The notes: generated by a model from the sequence alone, not told the origin. Positions 19,068-28,043 are shown, counted from the stretch's first letter. The stretch is DNA of 64,000 nt from Cyclobacteriaceae bacterium (GCA_020436085.1 JAGQYM010000018.1:258-64257); one strand, 5' to 3'. Numbers and translations: made by a program.

Positions 19068-20896
19068 AGGCCAGATTAAAACTGTTTGTGCTTGGTTTTG
19101 TAAGTTGGGTAGTTTTCTTCCTGGGTGCACGTGCATTTTTTATGGTGTATCACTTTGATGCAACGTCTCAACTCTCTTTTGCTGATATTTTTCTTGCCTT
19201 TGCACATGGCATTCGAATGGACATGGCCATGGCTGGTTATCTATCCCTGATTCCAGGGCTACTTTTTGCCCTGTTGTTTTTTGTTTCAGGAAGAATACTT
19301 TGGAAATTATGGTTCCCATTCAATGTGATCTTGCTTGCGCTGGTGGTTTTCATCGTGGTACTGGATGCGGAGCTCTATGTTCACTGGGGATTTCGTCTCG
19401 ATGCAACTCCGATTTTATATTTCGGAAAGGAGGCAGCAAGTTCGGGAGATTTGTGGAAATCAATTTTGTTACTGATACTGTGGACGGCTACAACTATAGG
19501 TCTTAGTTATCTGATCTTTAAAAAGCTCAGACCAAAATTTTACGCGCTTGAGCCCACAAAGTGGACGACTTTTCCTGCACTGCTGGGAGCAACTGTATTT
19601 TTGATACTACCGATTCGAGGCAGCTTTGGTGTGGCTCCTATGAACACTGGATTTGTTTATTTCCACAAAGATAATTTGTATGCGAATCATGCGGCTGTCA
19701 ATGTAGTATGGAACTTTGGCTACGCTGTTCAGAAAATGAACAAACTTCGCTACCCGGATAATTTTTACAACGAGGAAGAGACAAGACAACTTTTTACTGA
19801 GCTCTTCCCTCCATTTGATTCAACGACCGTTGTACTGAATACGGACAGACCCAATGTGATTTTGATCGCTCTGGAGAGCTACACGTTCAGGTTTATAGAA
19901 CCGTTAGGAGGTCTTCCGAATATTACACCCAGAATTAATGGGTTAGTTAAAGAAGGAATTCTGTTCGATAATTTTTATTCAAGTGGTGATCGCACGGATA
20001 AAGGTATCGTATCGATTTTAAACGGCTACCCTTCACAACCACAGACATCTATCATAAAAGATCCGAAGAAGACCCGGTCACTACCTTATTTAAACAAAGT
20101 CTTTAAATCGAATGGTTATAGAACCGAGTTCAGCTACGGCTACAATATTGACTACTCAAATTTCAGATCGTATCTGATCAATGCCGGGTTTGATCACCTT
20201 ACGCATAGCATGGACTTTCCGCAGGAACTCAATACATCCAAATGGGGCGTTCATGATCACTATGTGTTCGAGAGAGTTTTTGAAGAGGCGGAAAAATGCA
20301 GTGAGCCTTTTTTTAAGGTGATGATGACACAAAGTAGTCACGAGCCTTTTGATGTGCCAATGGAAACGGTAATCGAGGGTGACGATGAGATCAACCGGTT
20401 TTTGAACTCAGCTTATTATACGGATAAATCACTCGGAGATTTTATCGACAAAGCCAAAAATACCGATTGGTGGGAGAATACGCTCGTGGTTGTCACGGCC
20501 GACCATGGTCATCCCTACCCCGACAATCAAGGCCTGCCAAATCCGAGGCGATTTAAGATTCCAATGATTTGGCTTGGTGGGGCACTTGCAAAGCGAGACA
20601 CGGTTGTTCATACCTTGGGCTGTCATGCGGATATTGCCAACACGATCTTAGGTCAAGTGGGTTTACGAGATCGATCCTTTGAATTCAGTCATGATCTCTT
20701 TGATGAGGGCTATAAAAATCCGTTTGCAGTTTTCATCTACAACAACGGCTATGGATTTAAAACTGACAGTACGCTAAGCGTATTCGATACGATTGGACAA
20801 ACGTATATCACCGAAGAGGGTAATCCTTCAGAAAAAGAGAAGACCTTTGGTAAGGCCTACATGCAAAAACTCTACTGGGACTTCAATTCTCGTTGA
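19064..20896 (+). CDS. LtaS/EptA-like membrane phosphotransferase (sulfatase fold)
   Basis: This 610-aa protein has five predicted N-terminal membrane helices (~5-28, 55-75, 82-105, 132-152, 168-186) and an extracytoplasmic sulfatase-fold domain from ~262. Catalytic features are metal ligand Glu271 in IALESYT, nucleophile Thr311 in SSGDRTDKGI, His426 in QSSHEPF, and Asp480-His481 in TADHGHPYP. This is the architecture of lipoteichoic acid synthase and phosphoethanolamine transferases, which take a head group from a phospholipid. The start is GTG and overlaps the cytidylyltransferase stop (GTGA), tying it to phosphonate synthesis. I infer transfer of AEP from a phosphonolipid to an outer-membrane lipid or glycan; this has not been shown. 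Confidence 0.85.
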   Translation: MKARLKLFVLGFVSWVVFFLGARAFFMVYHFDATSQLSFADIFLAFAHGIRMDMAMAGYLSLIPGLLFALLFFVSGRILWKLWFPFNVILLALVVFIVVLDAELYVHWGFRLDATPILYFGKEAASSGDLWKSILLLILWTATTIGLSYLIFKKLRPKFYALEPTKWTTFPALLGATVFLILPIRGSFGVAPMNTGFVYFHKDNLYANHAAVNVVWNFGYAVQKMNKLRYPDNFYNEEETRQLFTELFPPFDSTTVVLNTDRPNVILIALESYTFRFIEPLGGLPNITPRINGLVKEGILFDNFYSSGDRTDKGIVSILNGYPSQPQTSIIKDPKKTRSLPYLNKVFKSNGYRTEFSYGYNIDYSNFRSYLINAGFDHLTHSMDFPQELNTSKWGVHDHYVFERVFEEAEKCSEPFFKVMMTQSSHEPFDVPMETVIEGDDEINRFLNSAYYTDKSLGDFIDKAKNTDWWENTLVVVTADHGHPYPDNQGLPNPRRFKIPMIWLGGALAKRDTVVHTLGCHADIANTILGQVGLRDRSFEFSHDLFDEGYKNPFAVFIYNNGYGFKTDSTLSVFDTIGQTYITEEGNPSEKEKTFGKAYMQKLYWDFNSR

Positions 20897-21350
20897 AGCG
20901 CGTCTTCCATTTTCGGAAAAGCGAAAGTGTGCCAATGTACACGCCAGGAAATACAATCAATGACGCAATTACCCAAACTCCAACGCCCAATCCCAATGCG
21001 ACACCGACTTCTTCAAGTGTGGTCATGAAATGAGATTCAAATCTACCTACCAGCTGATCTAATGTGTAGGGGAGAGGATTTAAGTCAAAAAGGTAAGTTC
21101 CAATTTTGATGAAGGGAAGTATTAGCAGCAGTTGTGCTGGATACAGCAGATAGTTGACGAGTTGGAGAATAACCATGTTGACACGAAACAATGGCGCTAT
21201 GACAAAACAAAGTGCAGTGGTGATTCCCCATACGGGCAACGTTCCGATCACCACCCCGAGTGCACAAGTAAGTGCTAACTTTTCCGGAGAAGTGCCGGAT
21301 TTCAGCAACCCGACAATCCCATTCCACAGTTTGGTAAAAGTCTTTCTCAA
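20883..21350 (-). CDS. DUF2062 membrane protein
   Basis: This 155-aa protein shows the DUF2062 pattern: an amphipathic N-terminus (FTKLWNGIVGLLKSGTSPEK) followed by LALTCALGVVIGTLPVWGI and three further hydrophobic segments. The family's function is unknown; members are often found near glycosyltransferases or envelope genes. It is the last gene of a leftward group after the exporter and YdcF-like genes, with 7 bp separating it from YdcF. Its last 14 bp overlap the end of the convergent LtaS-like gene. Confidence 0.85.
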   Translation of the reverse strand: MRKTFTKLWNGIVGLLKSGTSPEKLALTCALGVVIGTLPVWGITTALCFVIAPLFRVNMVILQLVNYLLYPAQLLLILPFIKIGTYLFDLNPLPYTLDQLVGRFESHFMTTLEEVGVALGLGVGVWVIASLIVFPGVYIGTLSLFRKWKTRFNEN

Positions 21351-21357
21351 TTGATCC

Positions 21358-22125
21358 CTAGATGTATCCCGCCACTATGTAGCTGGCATAACCAATCGAT
21401 TCTTTGATTGCATGTTGCCAGACGTTAAGCGCCTCATATTTTGGAATGAATAAAATGTCAAAAGTAAACTTTCGGTTGTGAGTTATGATGTTGGCACTAA
21501 AGGCATCCATAGGCCACTCCTCATTTGCAAAGCACCCTAACGACCTTCTCATATGAAATCCGGAGGTGATCAAAAGGCAATCTTCTGGTCTTGAAATGTT
21601 TTTGAGCAGGGCTTTCACATTGACAGCCGACTCGTGTGTGTTTCTGGATTCACTTTCAACCAAAATATCCTGTTTTCGCACACCCATCAAAACGAGTGCA
21701 TCGGTCAAGTCGTTGGCTTCTCGTTGTCCAATATCAATAAGACGTCCGCTACCACCAGAGATCAGTACTTTTTTTATCAGTCCAAGTTTGTATAGTTGTA
21801 CGGTGTGCGTGGCGCGATCCGCTCCGCTGCTAAAGTGAACTCTATCGTAAGGTTCTGTCTCAGCTTTGGTGACACCTGTTAACAAGATACCCCACTCGTA
21901 TGACTTTTGAATTTCCGCATATGGTGTTGCAGGTATCTCCCAAAGCCGCATTACCTCATTGGAAATAAAATCATTGGAAAATAGAAGGAGGAGAATGATA
22001 CCAGCAATCCGAGTTCTTGTTTTCCACCTTTTACCCTTTAAGATCAGGGAGATTAGCAGCAGCAGGCTGACGATCACCAATGGCATGGTGAAGTAGTTCA
22101 GCGTTTTAGAAAGAAAAAAGAACAT
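21358..22125 (-). CDS. YdcF/ElyC-like DUF218 membrane protein
   Basis: This 255-aa protein has two N-terminal hydrophobic segments (FTMPLVIVSLLLLISLIL and TRIAGIILLLLFSNDFI) and a DUF218 domain. That domain contains GILLTGVT, FSSGADRATHTVQLYKLG, VLISGGSG and ITSGFHMRRS, the usual conserved Gly and basic residues. ElyC-type members act in peptidoglycan or lipid-carrier homeostasis in the envelope, but this exact function is not proven here. It lies 6 bp after the ABC exporter gene and 7 bp before the DUF2062 gene, so the three appear to be one operon. Confidence 0.88.
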   Translation of the reverse strand: MFFFLSKTLNYFTMPLVIVSLLLLISLILKGKRWKTRTRIAGIILLLLFSNDFISNEVMRLWEIPATPYAEIQKSYEWGILLTGVTKAETEPYDRVHFSSGADRATHTVQLYKLGLIKKVLISGGSGRLIDIGQREANDLTDALVLMGVRKQDILVESESRNTHESAVNVKALLKNISRPEDCLLITSGFHMRRSLGCFANEEWPMDAFSANIITHNRKFTFDILFIPKYEALNVWQHAIKESIGYASYIVAGYI

Positions 22126-22131
22126 GGAATG

Positions 22132-25100
22132 TTACATTCTTTTTGGTATCGGATTTGAGATATTACTCAATCCATCTACAATCTTGCGCAGCACCTCATA
22201 GTAAAGCGTAATGATGAGCACCAGTGTCATTGACCAGATTACCCCAAGGTTAAACCAGAAGGTGTCTATGTTTTGATTCAGGAAGTGCTTCGAAGGCATG
22301 TAAAATTGTGCGTTGAAATCCACAATGTGATCAGGATCAGGGTCCTTATAAATAGGAAATATTTTTTGGATGAGTTTGTTGCCGCTTCTCACGATTCTGT
22401 GCTGTTCGGTAGTGTTCTTCACGAGTTCAGTTATTGCCTCGTTTTGATATGACTCTCTGAACCGCTCAAATTCTTCTTCCTTTGTTGCAGTTTTTGTTGC
22501 ATTTCTGATAATGGCATCTCGTTTTTTATCCGCTGTGTTGTACCTGTTGATGTAATACTTGCCTAAAATCTCAAGGAATTTTTTTGTCTCCCGATATACG
22601 GATGAGTCATATTTTTCAAGTGTGAGCTTATCCAAATAGGTAAAATTCTCATGGCCCACGATATCCAATTCACCATCAATTTCATTTTGAAGTAATTCCA
22701 GATTGTCGCTTACCTGGTCGACAATGCCCTCTTCCTTATTTCGGTAGTGCAGGTTGACGAAATCGAGTTGAGTCTCAAGTTCCGGAATATAGTAGATCTT
22801 CTTGTAGTCAGACTCGGCCATATTCTTGTCGTACAAGTAGAATTCTTTTTCATATTCGTTGTCCTTGAATTGCGCTACCATTGCGGCCTCAAATGCCCAT
22901 CGTGACGCCATCAGATCACCAACCAATGGAACGGTTTCAGTGTTACCAATAACAGGATTCAGTTTATCGAATTTTACGACAACACCACTCAGGATAAGCT
23001 GTGGAATCAGTAGAATGGGAATCAGAATATAAATCGTTACTGCTGAATTGAATGCGGAGGAAATGTTTAGACCCAGCAAGTTGGCGAAACATGACGTGCT
23101 AAATAGAATTGCCCAATGAATGAGTAACATTCCTTTTATTTCCAGGATGTAGTTCCCTACCAATACAAACATCAATGTTTGAATGGCTGAAATCAGGAAC
23201 AGAATTCCGATTTTGGAGACGATGTAGCTACTTCGGCTCAGGTGTAAGAACGCTTCTCGTTTTAAAATTTTTCTGTCGCGTATTATTTCTTCCGCACTTA
23301 CAGTGAGGCCCATAAATAGGGCCACAATCACACTCATGAAAAAGTAAGCGGGCATATTTAAATTCTTGCTGAACACGTAGTCAGTTCGGAATGGATCTGC
23401 TTCGTTGTAGTACCGAACGATGAATGCAAGTATGAACGCCAGGAGAGGGGCCTCCAAAAAATTGATCAGCACGTACTGGCGGTTGCTCAACTTGGACAGC
23501 ATGTCGCGGAGCGAGAATATCTTCGTTTGCTTTAGCCAGCCTGGGATGTTCAGGGAAGAATGAGGTACTTCTTTGGATGCCTCAAGTGCTTCTAGTTTCA
23601 CATTCTCCTTGAATTTCTTCTCCCATTGTTCCGGTGAAAATTTTCGCTCATTCGTGAAGTTTCCATATTCGTTGATCACCCGGGTTTCGATGATGTTGAA
23701 TATCTGTTCTGGATTCACATTACCGCAGGAAATACACTCGCCTTGCTCGCTGTTGATGAGGTTGATGCTCTTCTTGAAGTATGTAACAGCATCCACAGGA
23801 TTGCCATAGTAAATTTGATAGCCACCGGTGTCTAATACTACCAGTTTATCGAACATCTTGAAGATATCGGATGAGGGCTGGTGGATAACTGCAAACACCA
23901 ACTTTCCTTTTAGAGAAAGTTCTTTCAGTAAGTCGATAATATTTTCAGAATCTCTGGACGACAACCCGGATGTAGGTTCATCACAAAAGAGAACATTCGG
24001 TTCGCGCAGCAATTCGAGACCGATATTCAAGCGCTTCCGCTGACCACCGCTGATTGTCTTGCGCATGGGCGAGCCAACTGTGAGATCTTTGGTTTCAACC
24101 AGCCCAAGATCTTCCAGGGTATGCATGACAAGTGCATCAATTTCTTTCTCACTGAGGTGAGCAAAGCACAGTTTTGCAGCGAAGTATAGATTTTGGTAAA
24201 CCGTAAGATCTTCAATCAGCAAGTCATCCTGCGGAACAAAACCGATCACACCTTCCACCTGCTTTGGATTCTTGTGGATGTCAACTCCATTGATCAACAC
24301 CTGGCCATCAGATGGTTTCTCAGTTCCATTGAGCACATGCAATAGTGTCGACTTACCCGCGCCACTGGCACCCATCAATGCCACTAGCTTCCCTGACTCT
24401 TCGAATACGTTTACCTGTCTTAAACCCAGGCGTCCATTTTTGAATTGATAGCTGATGTTTCGTCCTTCAAATGAGAGCCTCTTGCCATCGCCTAATTGTT
24501 TGAACTGAGCCAGAATGTCGCCATAGTAAACAGGAGTTACATTCTTCCATCGAATGGTGCTACCCGTAGCGAGCACGTTGATACTGCCGGACTTCTGGGG
24601 CACACCATTCAGAAACACATCGCTGTGACCAATGTATTCGAAAAAATAAACATCCGTACTTCGGATGTGTAGCACCGCGACAAACCCATCCAGTTCGGGG
24701 CGATGAATGTGTTTGCATCGTCCATAGCCGCCCTGGGTACTATCTACCACAAGGATGTCTTCATGATCGAGTTTATCCGGTGTTTTGCCGAGTAAAAATT
24801 TCTCGATCAGTTCGATATTTTCTTGTTCAATGTTTAAGGCAGCACCTATCGTCTTCGCCAGGTAGTCTTCTCGCTTTGATATTGTTCCATCAGCCAGCAC
24901 TACACTCATAAGCTCCACCATGATCACCATCTTCTGTTTTTGAGCAATCTCAATATTGATTGACTCGCAAATGGATGAAATTGTCTTGAGCTCCTCTTCT
25001 GGCGACATGTGTGATGTGAGTTGCTCTGTGTGCTCATCGAAGAGTTTCAGCTTACTGGCAACAGCAGAGTCACTCAAATGATCGGATAAGAATGATTCGA

Positions 25101-25188
25101 TGTGGTCCCGTTCATGCTTTGTCACCTCATCCTCTTTGGCAACCAGGGCAAATAATTTTATGATGGCTTTAAGGACAGGTTCACTCAT
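22132..25188 (-). CDS. ABCG-like ABC exporter with TerB-like and FHA-like N-terminal domains
   Basis: This 1018-aa fusion starts with a helical region (~1-130) resembling TerB domains. Next comes a beta-rich FHA-like segment (~150-230, with FEYIGHSDVFLNGVPQ) that lacks a clear phospho-binding Arg-Ser pair. The ATPase (~240-480) has Walker A LMGASGAGKSTLL, signature SGGQRKRLNIGLE and Walker B VLFCDEPTSGLSS. A CxxC pair (ECISCGN) follows, then an ABC2-type membrane domain from ~570, interrupted by a long soluble insert rich in charged residues, with a last helix near the C-terminus. ATPase-before-membrane order is that of ABCG half transporters. The substrate is unknown. It heads an operon with YdcF and DUF2062 genes. 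Confidence 0.85.
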   Translation of the reverse strand: MSEPVLKAIIKLFALVAKEDEVTKHERDHIESFLSDHLSDSAVASKLKLFDEHTEQLTSHMSPEEELKTISSICESINIEIAQKQKMVIMVELMSVVLADGTISKREDYLAKTIGAALNIEQENIELIEKFLLGKTPDKLDHEDILVVDSTQGGYGRCKHIHRPELDGFVAVLHIRSTDVYFFEYIGHSDVFLNGVPQKSGSINVLATGSTIRWKNVTPVYYGDILAQFKQLGDGKRLSFEGRNISYQFKNGRLGLRQVNVFEESGKLVALMGASGAGKSTLLHVLNGTEKPSDGQVLINGVDIHKNPKQVEGVIGFVPQDDLLIEDLTVYQNLYFAAKLCFAHLSEKEIDALVMHTLEDLGLVETKDLTVGSPMRKTISGGQRKRLNIGLELLREPNVLFCDEPTSGLSSRDSENIIDLLKELSLKGKLVFAVIHQPSSDIFKMFDKLVVLDTGGYQIYYGNPVDAVTYFKKSINLINSEQGECISCGNVNPEQIFNIIETRVINEYGNFTNERKFSPEQWEKKFKENVKLEALEASKEVPHSSLNIPGWLKQTKIFSLRDMLSKLSNRQYVLINFLEAPLLAFILAFIVRYYNEADPFRTDYVFSKNLNMPAYFFMSVIVALFMGLTVSAEEIIRDRKILKREAFLHLSRSSYIVSKIGILFLISAIQTLMFVLVGNYILEIKGMLLIHWAILFSTSCFANLLGLNISSAFNSAVTIYILIPILLIPQLILSGVVVKFDKLNPVIGNTETVPLVGDLMASRWAFEAAMVAQFKDNEYEKEFYLYDKNMAESDYKKIYYIPELETQLDFVNLHYRNKEEGIVDQVSDNLELLQNEIDGELDIVGHENFTYLDKLTLEKYDSSVYRETKKFLEILGKYYINRYNTADKKRDAIIRNATKTATKEEEFERFRESYQNEAITELVKNTTEQHRIVRSGNKLIQKIFPIYKDPDPDHIVDFNAQFYMPSKHFLNQNIDTFWFNLGVIWSMTLVLIITLYYEVLRKIVDGLSNISNPIPKRM

Positions 25189-25210
25189 AGCTGAGGGTTT
25201 TTGGGAAGGT

Positions 25211-25218
25211 TAAAGATA
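25211..25218 (-). promoter_or_regulatory. Possible -7 box of the ABC exporter operon
   Basis: On the minus strand TATCTTTA occurs 22 bp before the ATG at 25188. It is one base from TAnnTTTG and the same octamer as before the gene at 9642. GTTTTG lies a few bases further upstream, closer than a normal -33 element. Confidence 0.35.
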
Positions 25219-25242
25219 GCAAAACGAGGGTGCATAGCTTGC

Positions 25243-25273
25243 AAAAAAAAAGGATTGGCCTGGCCAATCCTTT
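25243..25273 (-). terminator. Intrinsic terminator after the lipoprotein gene
   Basis: AAAGGATTGGCC (25249-25260) pairs perfectly with GGCCAATCCTTT (25262-25273) around one base. Read on the minus strand, the stem runs straight into eight T (25250-25243). It lies 22 bp after the stop of the lipoprotein gene at 25296 and ahead of the exporter operon, separating the two transcripts. This is the strongest intrinsic terminator I see in the window. Confidence 0.85.
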
Positions 25274-25295
25274 GATGTGTTTAACTTACAAAATA

Positions 25296-26183
25296 TTATC
25301 CGGTGATTGAATTTCTGATCTTAGCAACAGCTGCTGAAATGTCCACCAGGTTCTTATCTGAAAGCACCATGTCAGCTCTATTATTTTTAATCTGCTCTTC
25401 GATATTCAGAGCTCGGTAACTTGCTTGCAACGAAGTGAGATCAGCCACTAAACCAGCAACTGGTTCCGCCTGATCGATAGTGCTCAACATCTTCAGCAGT
25501 TCGTCTACTGATTTCTCCTGCTCCAACACCACGCGGATAAGTGGTGTCAACACGAGATTACGTGCATCGTCAGGTAGCATATTTTTTGGGTAACTCTTGA
25601 TCAGGCCAGTTGAGATATATAGACCTTCCACAAAGCTTCCGGTTAGCATCAGTGCTGCCAACTTATTGCGGCTATCGTCTTTCAGATAATCATCTGTTTT
25701 TTGGATTGCCCTGTTCAGGATGGAAGCAAGTGAATCTTTATTGGCAATGTTGGACTCAAATTGCTGAAGTACAGTCATGTCGAATGAACCAATGACACCC
25801 AGATTGTCAGCTAAGGTCTTCGCAGAGTTCAAGTAGTCTATAGCTTCCTGTGTCTTTCCGTATGAGCTCAGGTATCCGATATCGGCAGCATAAACGCCCA
25901 GGTTAAGCGCTGCTTTATCATTTCTAGTGCTGTATTGATCGGCTTTTTGCCTTTCGTTGATAAGACTTTGATTGTATTCTGCACCTGTTGCCTCAAGCAA
26001 ATATGGTATTTCAGAAGGTGACGGGATATTATAAACGAGCTCCTCGATCTGTTCCTGCAGTGACTCTTCAGCTTGCTTAAATTCATCGGAATTGTTGCCC
26101 TCTTTGGAAGAAGATCCGCAAGACCACAGTCCGAAGGTCAATAATACAAGTAGTGTTAGGGAGTGAAGACGAGTGAATTTCAT
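25296..26183 (-). CDS. Lipoprotein of unknown function
   Basis: This 295-aa protein has a signal peptide with lipobox (LVLLTFGLWSCGSSS). The mature part is almost entirely helical and includes segments such as DKAALNLGVYAADIGYLSSYG, MLTGSFVEGLYISTGLIKSY and a C-terminal helix rich in Lys/Asp. I cannot assign a function; similar Bacteroidota lipoproteins are annotated as hypothetical. It is a single gene bounded by a strong terminator downstream, with the tRNA gene 129 bp upstream on the same strand. Confidence 0.85.
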   Translation of the reverse strand: MKFTRLHSLTLLVLLTFGLWSCGSSSKEGNNSDEFKQAEESLQEQIEELVYNIPSPSEIPYLLEATGAEYNQSLINERQKADQYSTRNDKAALNLGVYAADIGYLSSYGKTQEAIDYLNSAKTLADNLGVIGSFDMTVLQQFESNIANKDSLASILNRAIQKTDDYLKDDSRNKLAALMLTGSFVEGLYISTGLIKSYPKNMLPDDARNLVLTPLIRVVLEQEKSVDELLKMLSTIDQAEPVAGLVADLTSLQASYRALNIEEQIKNNRADMVLSDKNLVDISAAVAKIRNSITG

Positions 26184-26312
26184 CTGGAATGTTTGGTTTA
26201 GGTTCCAATTTTAACACATTTTTCATTAAGGGAAAACGGTATACTTAAAAGTTTACCACCAATTAACTCGTATTGGAGGACAAAAAATGGCAACGGCAAG
26301 GGAGGATGAAAG

Positions 26313-26386
26313 TGGGCCCTGCTGGGATCGAACCAGCGACCACCTGATTATGAGTCAGGTGCTCTAACCGTCTGAGCTAAGGGCCC
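26313..26386 (-). tRNA. tRNA with anticodon CAU, probably tRNA-Ile2 (lysidine type)
   Basis: A full cloverleaf reads on the minus strand: acceptor GGGCCCT/AGGGCCC, D stem GCTC/GAGC, anticodon stem CCTGA/TCAGG with loop CTCATAA (anticodon CAT at 26352-26350), T stem GCTGG/CCAGC with TTCGATC, and discriminator A. CCA is not encoded. C4-G69, C5-G68 and C6-G67 in the acceptor stem and the TGGTCGCTGG stretch resemble the isoleucine tRNA in which TilS converts C34 to lysidine. Elongator methionine is the alternative. Confidence 0.85.
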
Positions 26387-26446
26387 AAAAAGAGGCTGCA
26401 ATGTTACGTATTTGCCACTTAAATCAAAAACAGCCAATCTGATGAG

Positions 26447-27880
26447 CTAGAAAATCTCCATCAGTTGAGCAAGGGCATTATTCAGTGATTTCATTCCCGC
26501 AGCATCTCCACGATTATGCCCAAGCCTAACAACCACTAGCTTCTTTGACGGGATAATTATCGTGCGTTGGCCACCTGCACCCGCCATATAATAGGCTTCT
26601 TTAGGAATGGGCATTTCTCCCGCTCCGTTGATCCAAAACAACCCTCCATACACTGGAGTCTTCCAGCCTGGGGCAAGTGTGGAAACAAAATCATCGTAGG
26701 ATTCCGGGATGATTTGTTCGCCATTCCATTGTCCGTTTTGCAAATAGAGCATACCGAGCCGAGCCCAATTTCTGCCGGTTCCGTAATCAAAACCGGTGAG
26801 CAAAAAATTGCCGTAAGGATCAGTCTCCATCACTTGTTTTCTAATTCCGATCTTATCGAACAATTCTTTTTGCGCGTAGGTCAGGTATTCTTTTCCGTCC
26901 GCTGTTAGTGTGGTCTTCATCACATGACCGAGTATCAACGGATCGCAGTTGTGGTATCTTCCTTCTGTACCAATCGGAAATTGAAGTGGACGCGTAAAAG
27001 AATATTCAAATGCATCAACTGCTCCTGAATAAATATAGAAGTGATCCATCAGGTTGATCTCAGGCCGTGCATCAGGGTCGCGATGAGAGTGAAAATTCAA
27101 GCCGCTGCTCATCTGCAACAGATCCCTGATCCGAATATCTCCTCTTGGATCTCCTTCCTCTTGCCATGCTTTCACTGGTGCCGGATCATCAATGGCGAAA
27201 TATCCTTGTTGAATCATGCGACCGATCAGGGTTGCTGTCAAACTTTTGCCCATAGACCAGCTTTCGAGTTGTGTATCTTTGGTAATACCTGGTGCATATC
27301 GTTCACCAACGATTTGCCCATCGTACACGATCACAAATGCAGCAGTAAGTCCATCTGGTGCAAAGGCAGAATCAATTGCCGCCTCTATCCGAGCCTGATC
27401 AATTCCGGTCGTTTGCTGTTCAATCATATCACCCATGGGCCACAGAGTCGAGTCGGCAGGCGGCAACGAACTCACTACTTCAACAGGTTCGAAAAAGAGC
27501 CCTTGGCCAGTATTGATTATACATCCCTGGCTACCATGAAATTTTGCAGATCGACTAAGTGAATCTCCTAGGGAGAGCGTTACAGATTGTTCAGTCTCGT
27601 CAACGGTGTAGCTAACTTTGTCTTGAAGTTCATCTGGTAAAAAGAAATAACCGCTGTTGTGAATGGCTTCTTCGATATCCCGACCTGACACGAAGACTGC
27701 GGAACACATTACCTTGGCATAGCCAGCCAATCCCAATGCAGCGTTTGTTCCCACAGGCTTTGGAGTTTTTTCTGGCGGGCAAAATTCTTGTGACAGTGTT
27801 ACGGGATCTTCCGGTGTTGATGATTTGCAGGCTGTAAGAAATACGAGCAAGGAAACTCTAAGGAATGCGACAGGTTTCAT
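26447..27880 (-). CDS. Serine hydrolase of the beta-lactamase/penicillin-binding family, lipoprotein
   Basis: Starting at ATG 27880 gives 477 aa and a proper lipobox (SLLVFLTACKSS); the frame extends upstream to 27949 but that would mask the signal. The first ~190 residues are a family-specific domain. The class C-like hydrolase core then has SxxK in SWSMGKSLTA, a YxN-type motif in RYHNCDP, and LGHNRGD near the end in the HxG position. Such proteins are envelope D,D-peptidases or esterases, not true beta-lactamases, and the substrate is open. It is monocistronic and divergent from the HAD gene at 28044. Confidence 0.87.
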   Translation of the reverse strand: MKPVAFLRVSLLVFLTACKSSTPEDPVTLSQEFCPPEKTPKPVGTNAALGLAGYAKVMCSAVFVSGRDIEEAIHNSGYFFLPDELQDKVSYTVDETEQSVTLSLGDSLSRSAKFHGSQGCIINTGQGLFFEPVEVVSSLPPADSTLWPMGDMIEQQTTGIDQARIEAAIDSAFAPDGLTAAFVIVYDGQIVGERYAPGITKDTQLESWSMGKSLTATLIGRMIQQGYFAIDDPAPVKAWQEEGDPRGDIRIRDLLQMSSGLNFHSHRDPDARPEINLMDHFYIYSGAVDAFEYSFTRPLQFPIGTEGRYHNCDPLILGHVMKTTLTADGKEYLTYAQKELFDKIGIRKQVMETDPYGNFLLTGFDYGTGRNWARLGMLYLQNGQWNGEQIIPESYDDFVSTLAPGWKTPVYGGLFWINGAGEMPIPKEAYYMAGAGGQRTIIIPSKKLVVVRLGHNRGDAAGMKSLNNALAQLMEIF

Positions 27881-28043
27881 GGGCATATGGCTGGTGGTTA
27901 GTGTATGGAAAATAAACCAAATAGCTGAGATGAAGCGTGAGACTTTCAACTAATGGCTGGGGTGCGCGTTGAATGGCAGTAGTGGAACGATTGTATTGGT
28001 GATTTGCGTTATTTAGACTTTATTCGCGGGCAAACGACAACGT

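Noticed and set aside
27041..27562. 173-codon plus-strand frame opposite the serine hydrolase
   Set aside because: It is antisense to the SxxK region of a well-supported hydrolase and has no family features.
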